A stretch of DNA of 64,000 nucleotides from Roseobacter fucihabitans (GTDB lineage Bacteria; Pseudomonadota; Alphaproteobacteria; Rhodobacterales; Rhodobacteraceae), in NCBI RefSeq assembly GCF_014337925.2, contig NZ_CP143424.1:1-64000 (forward strand), given 5' to 3'. Of this stretch, positions 63,730-64,000 are shown piece after piece. A program made the position numbers and the translations under genes. Numbering within the stretch: position 1 is the stretch's first letter; each line of letters begins with the position of its first letter. The notes below the pieces were generated by a model. It had not been told where the DNA came from. It saw only the letters and a program-made list of their open reading frames with translations, and did no database searches.

Positions 63730-64000
63730 GTAAGCGTCCGGTCTGACCGCCCTATGAGGCAGTTTTCCATGGCAGCAGGTCATCGACGCGGTTGATTTTG
63801 TAGTCTGGGATGCGTGCCAAGGTGTCGGCCAGCCAAGCCTGCGGATCGATGCGGTTCAGTTTGGCCGTTTCGATCAAGGTGTAGGCGATGGCGGCAGCGC
63901 GGCCGCCGGTTTGTGATCCAACGAACAGGTAGTTTTTGCGCCCGATTGCAACAGACCGCATGGCCCGTTCGGCGGTGTTGTTGTCCAACTCCAGGATGCC
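63730..64000 (-). mobile_element. IS66-family element, right part, running off the window
   Basis: The terminal GTAAGCGTCCGG at 63730 marks an IS66 end inside istA. The transposase C-terminus is encoded on the minus strand. The rest lies beyond base 64000. Confidence 0.8.
63752..64000 (-). CDS. IS66-family transposase TnpC, C-terminal part (partial at window edge)
   Basis: The visible 82 or so residues read LELDNNTAERAMRSVAIGRK, NYLFVGSQTGGRAAAIAYTL, IETAKLNRIDPQAWLADTLA and RIPDYKINRVDDLLPW. This is the conserved IS66 TnpC tail, including the Glu-containing NNTAERA region of the DDE site. The frame is open at base 64000, so this gene could be complete beyond the window. It differs in sequence from the IS66 copy at 60926-61800. 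Confidence 0.88.
   Translation of the reverse strand, partial: GILELDNNTAERAMRSVAIGRKNYLFVGSQTGGRAAAIAYTLIETAKLNRIDPQAWLADTLARIPDYKINRVDDLLPWKTAS

Noticed and set aside
1-64000. CRISPR arrays, tRNA or rRNA genes, parAB
   Set aside because: No regularly spaced repeats, no tRNA- or rRNA-like stretches and no ParA/ParB motifs were seen by eye; a covariance-model scan would settle the RNA genes.

Overview
The window looks like part of a plasmid from a marine alphaproteobacterium, most likely the Roseobacter group of Rhodobacteraceae. It opens with a RepA-type replication initiator. It carries a mobilisation module (TraG/VirD4-like coupling protein, TraD-like protein, MobA/MobL relaxase). Most of the rest is extracellular polysaccharide (EPS) and protein secretion genes cut up by many insertion sequences. 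No rRNA, tRNA, CRISPR array or partition (parAB) genes were seen. The taxonomic statement rests on gene style and family knowledge, not on a search.

Region 1 (0-11.1 kb): repA, a rhomboid protease, and two divergent EPS operons. Leftward: sugar transferase, TPR lipoprotein, Wza-type export protein, outer-membrane beta-barrel. Rightward: ExeA-like ATPase, Wzz-type chain-length protein, CpsD-like autokinase. The set resembles the assembly genes usually linked to XrtA/PEP-CTERM exosortase loci, but no exosortase, PEP-CTERM substrate or Wzy polymerase is visible. Region 2 (11.1-12.7 kb): an IS66 scrap and an intact IS3-family element. Region 3 (12.8-34.9 kb): a large RTX protein with a glycoside-hydrolase-like N-terminal half, glycosyltransferases, an acyltransferase/SGNH protein, UDP-glucose dehydrogenase, a three-gene unit ending in a sialate-O-acetylesterase-like protein, a Wzx flippase, a pyruvyltransferase, a type I secretion ABC transporter with its HlyD adaptor, and a sulfotransferase. 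Together they could make, decorate and export an acidic EPS and secrete RTX proteins.

Region 4 (35-37.2 kb): decayed IS5 and Tn3 remnants with an intact-looking resolvase. Region 5 (37.2-42.0 kb): the mobilisation module around a structured, gene-free stretch that is a good oriT candidate; the relaxase has a 3' frameshift. Region 6 (42.2-43.4 kb): a second IS3 copy, indistinguishable in its encoded proteins and in the same orientation as the first, so a 32-kb block lies between direct repeats. Region 7 (43.4-47 kb): a broken IS3 element, a peptidase-like remnant, and an AT-richer cassette of an unrecognised 323-aa protein with a pentapeptide-repeat/leucine-rich-repeat gene split by one in-frame stop; an IS6 scrap follows.

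Region 8 (47.5-52.5 kb): a second polysaccharide operon (acyltransferase, GT2, Gfo/Idh/MocA oxidoreductase, epimerase, GT4) with overlapping stops and starts. Region 9 (52.6-58.9 kb): an ISKra4-family element split by a Tn3-family transposon, then an IS3 scrap and an IS30 element. Region 10 (59.4-60.8 kb): one more GT4 gene. Region 11 (60.8-64 kb): a pile-up of IS5, IS66, IS21, IS200 and IS91 pieces, with an IS66 element running off the right edge.
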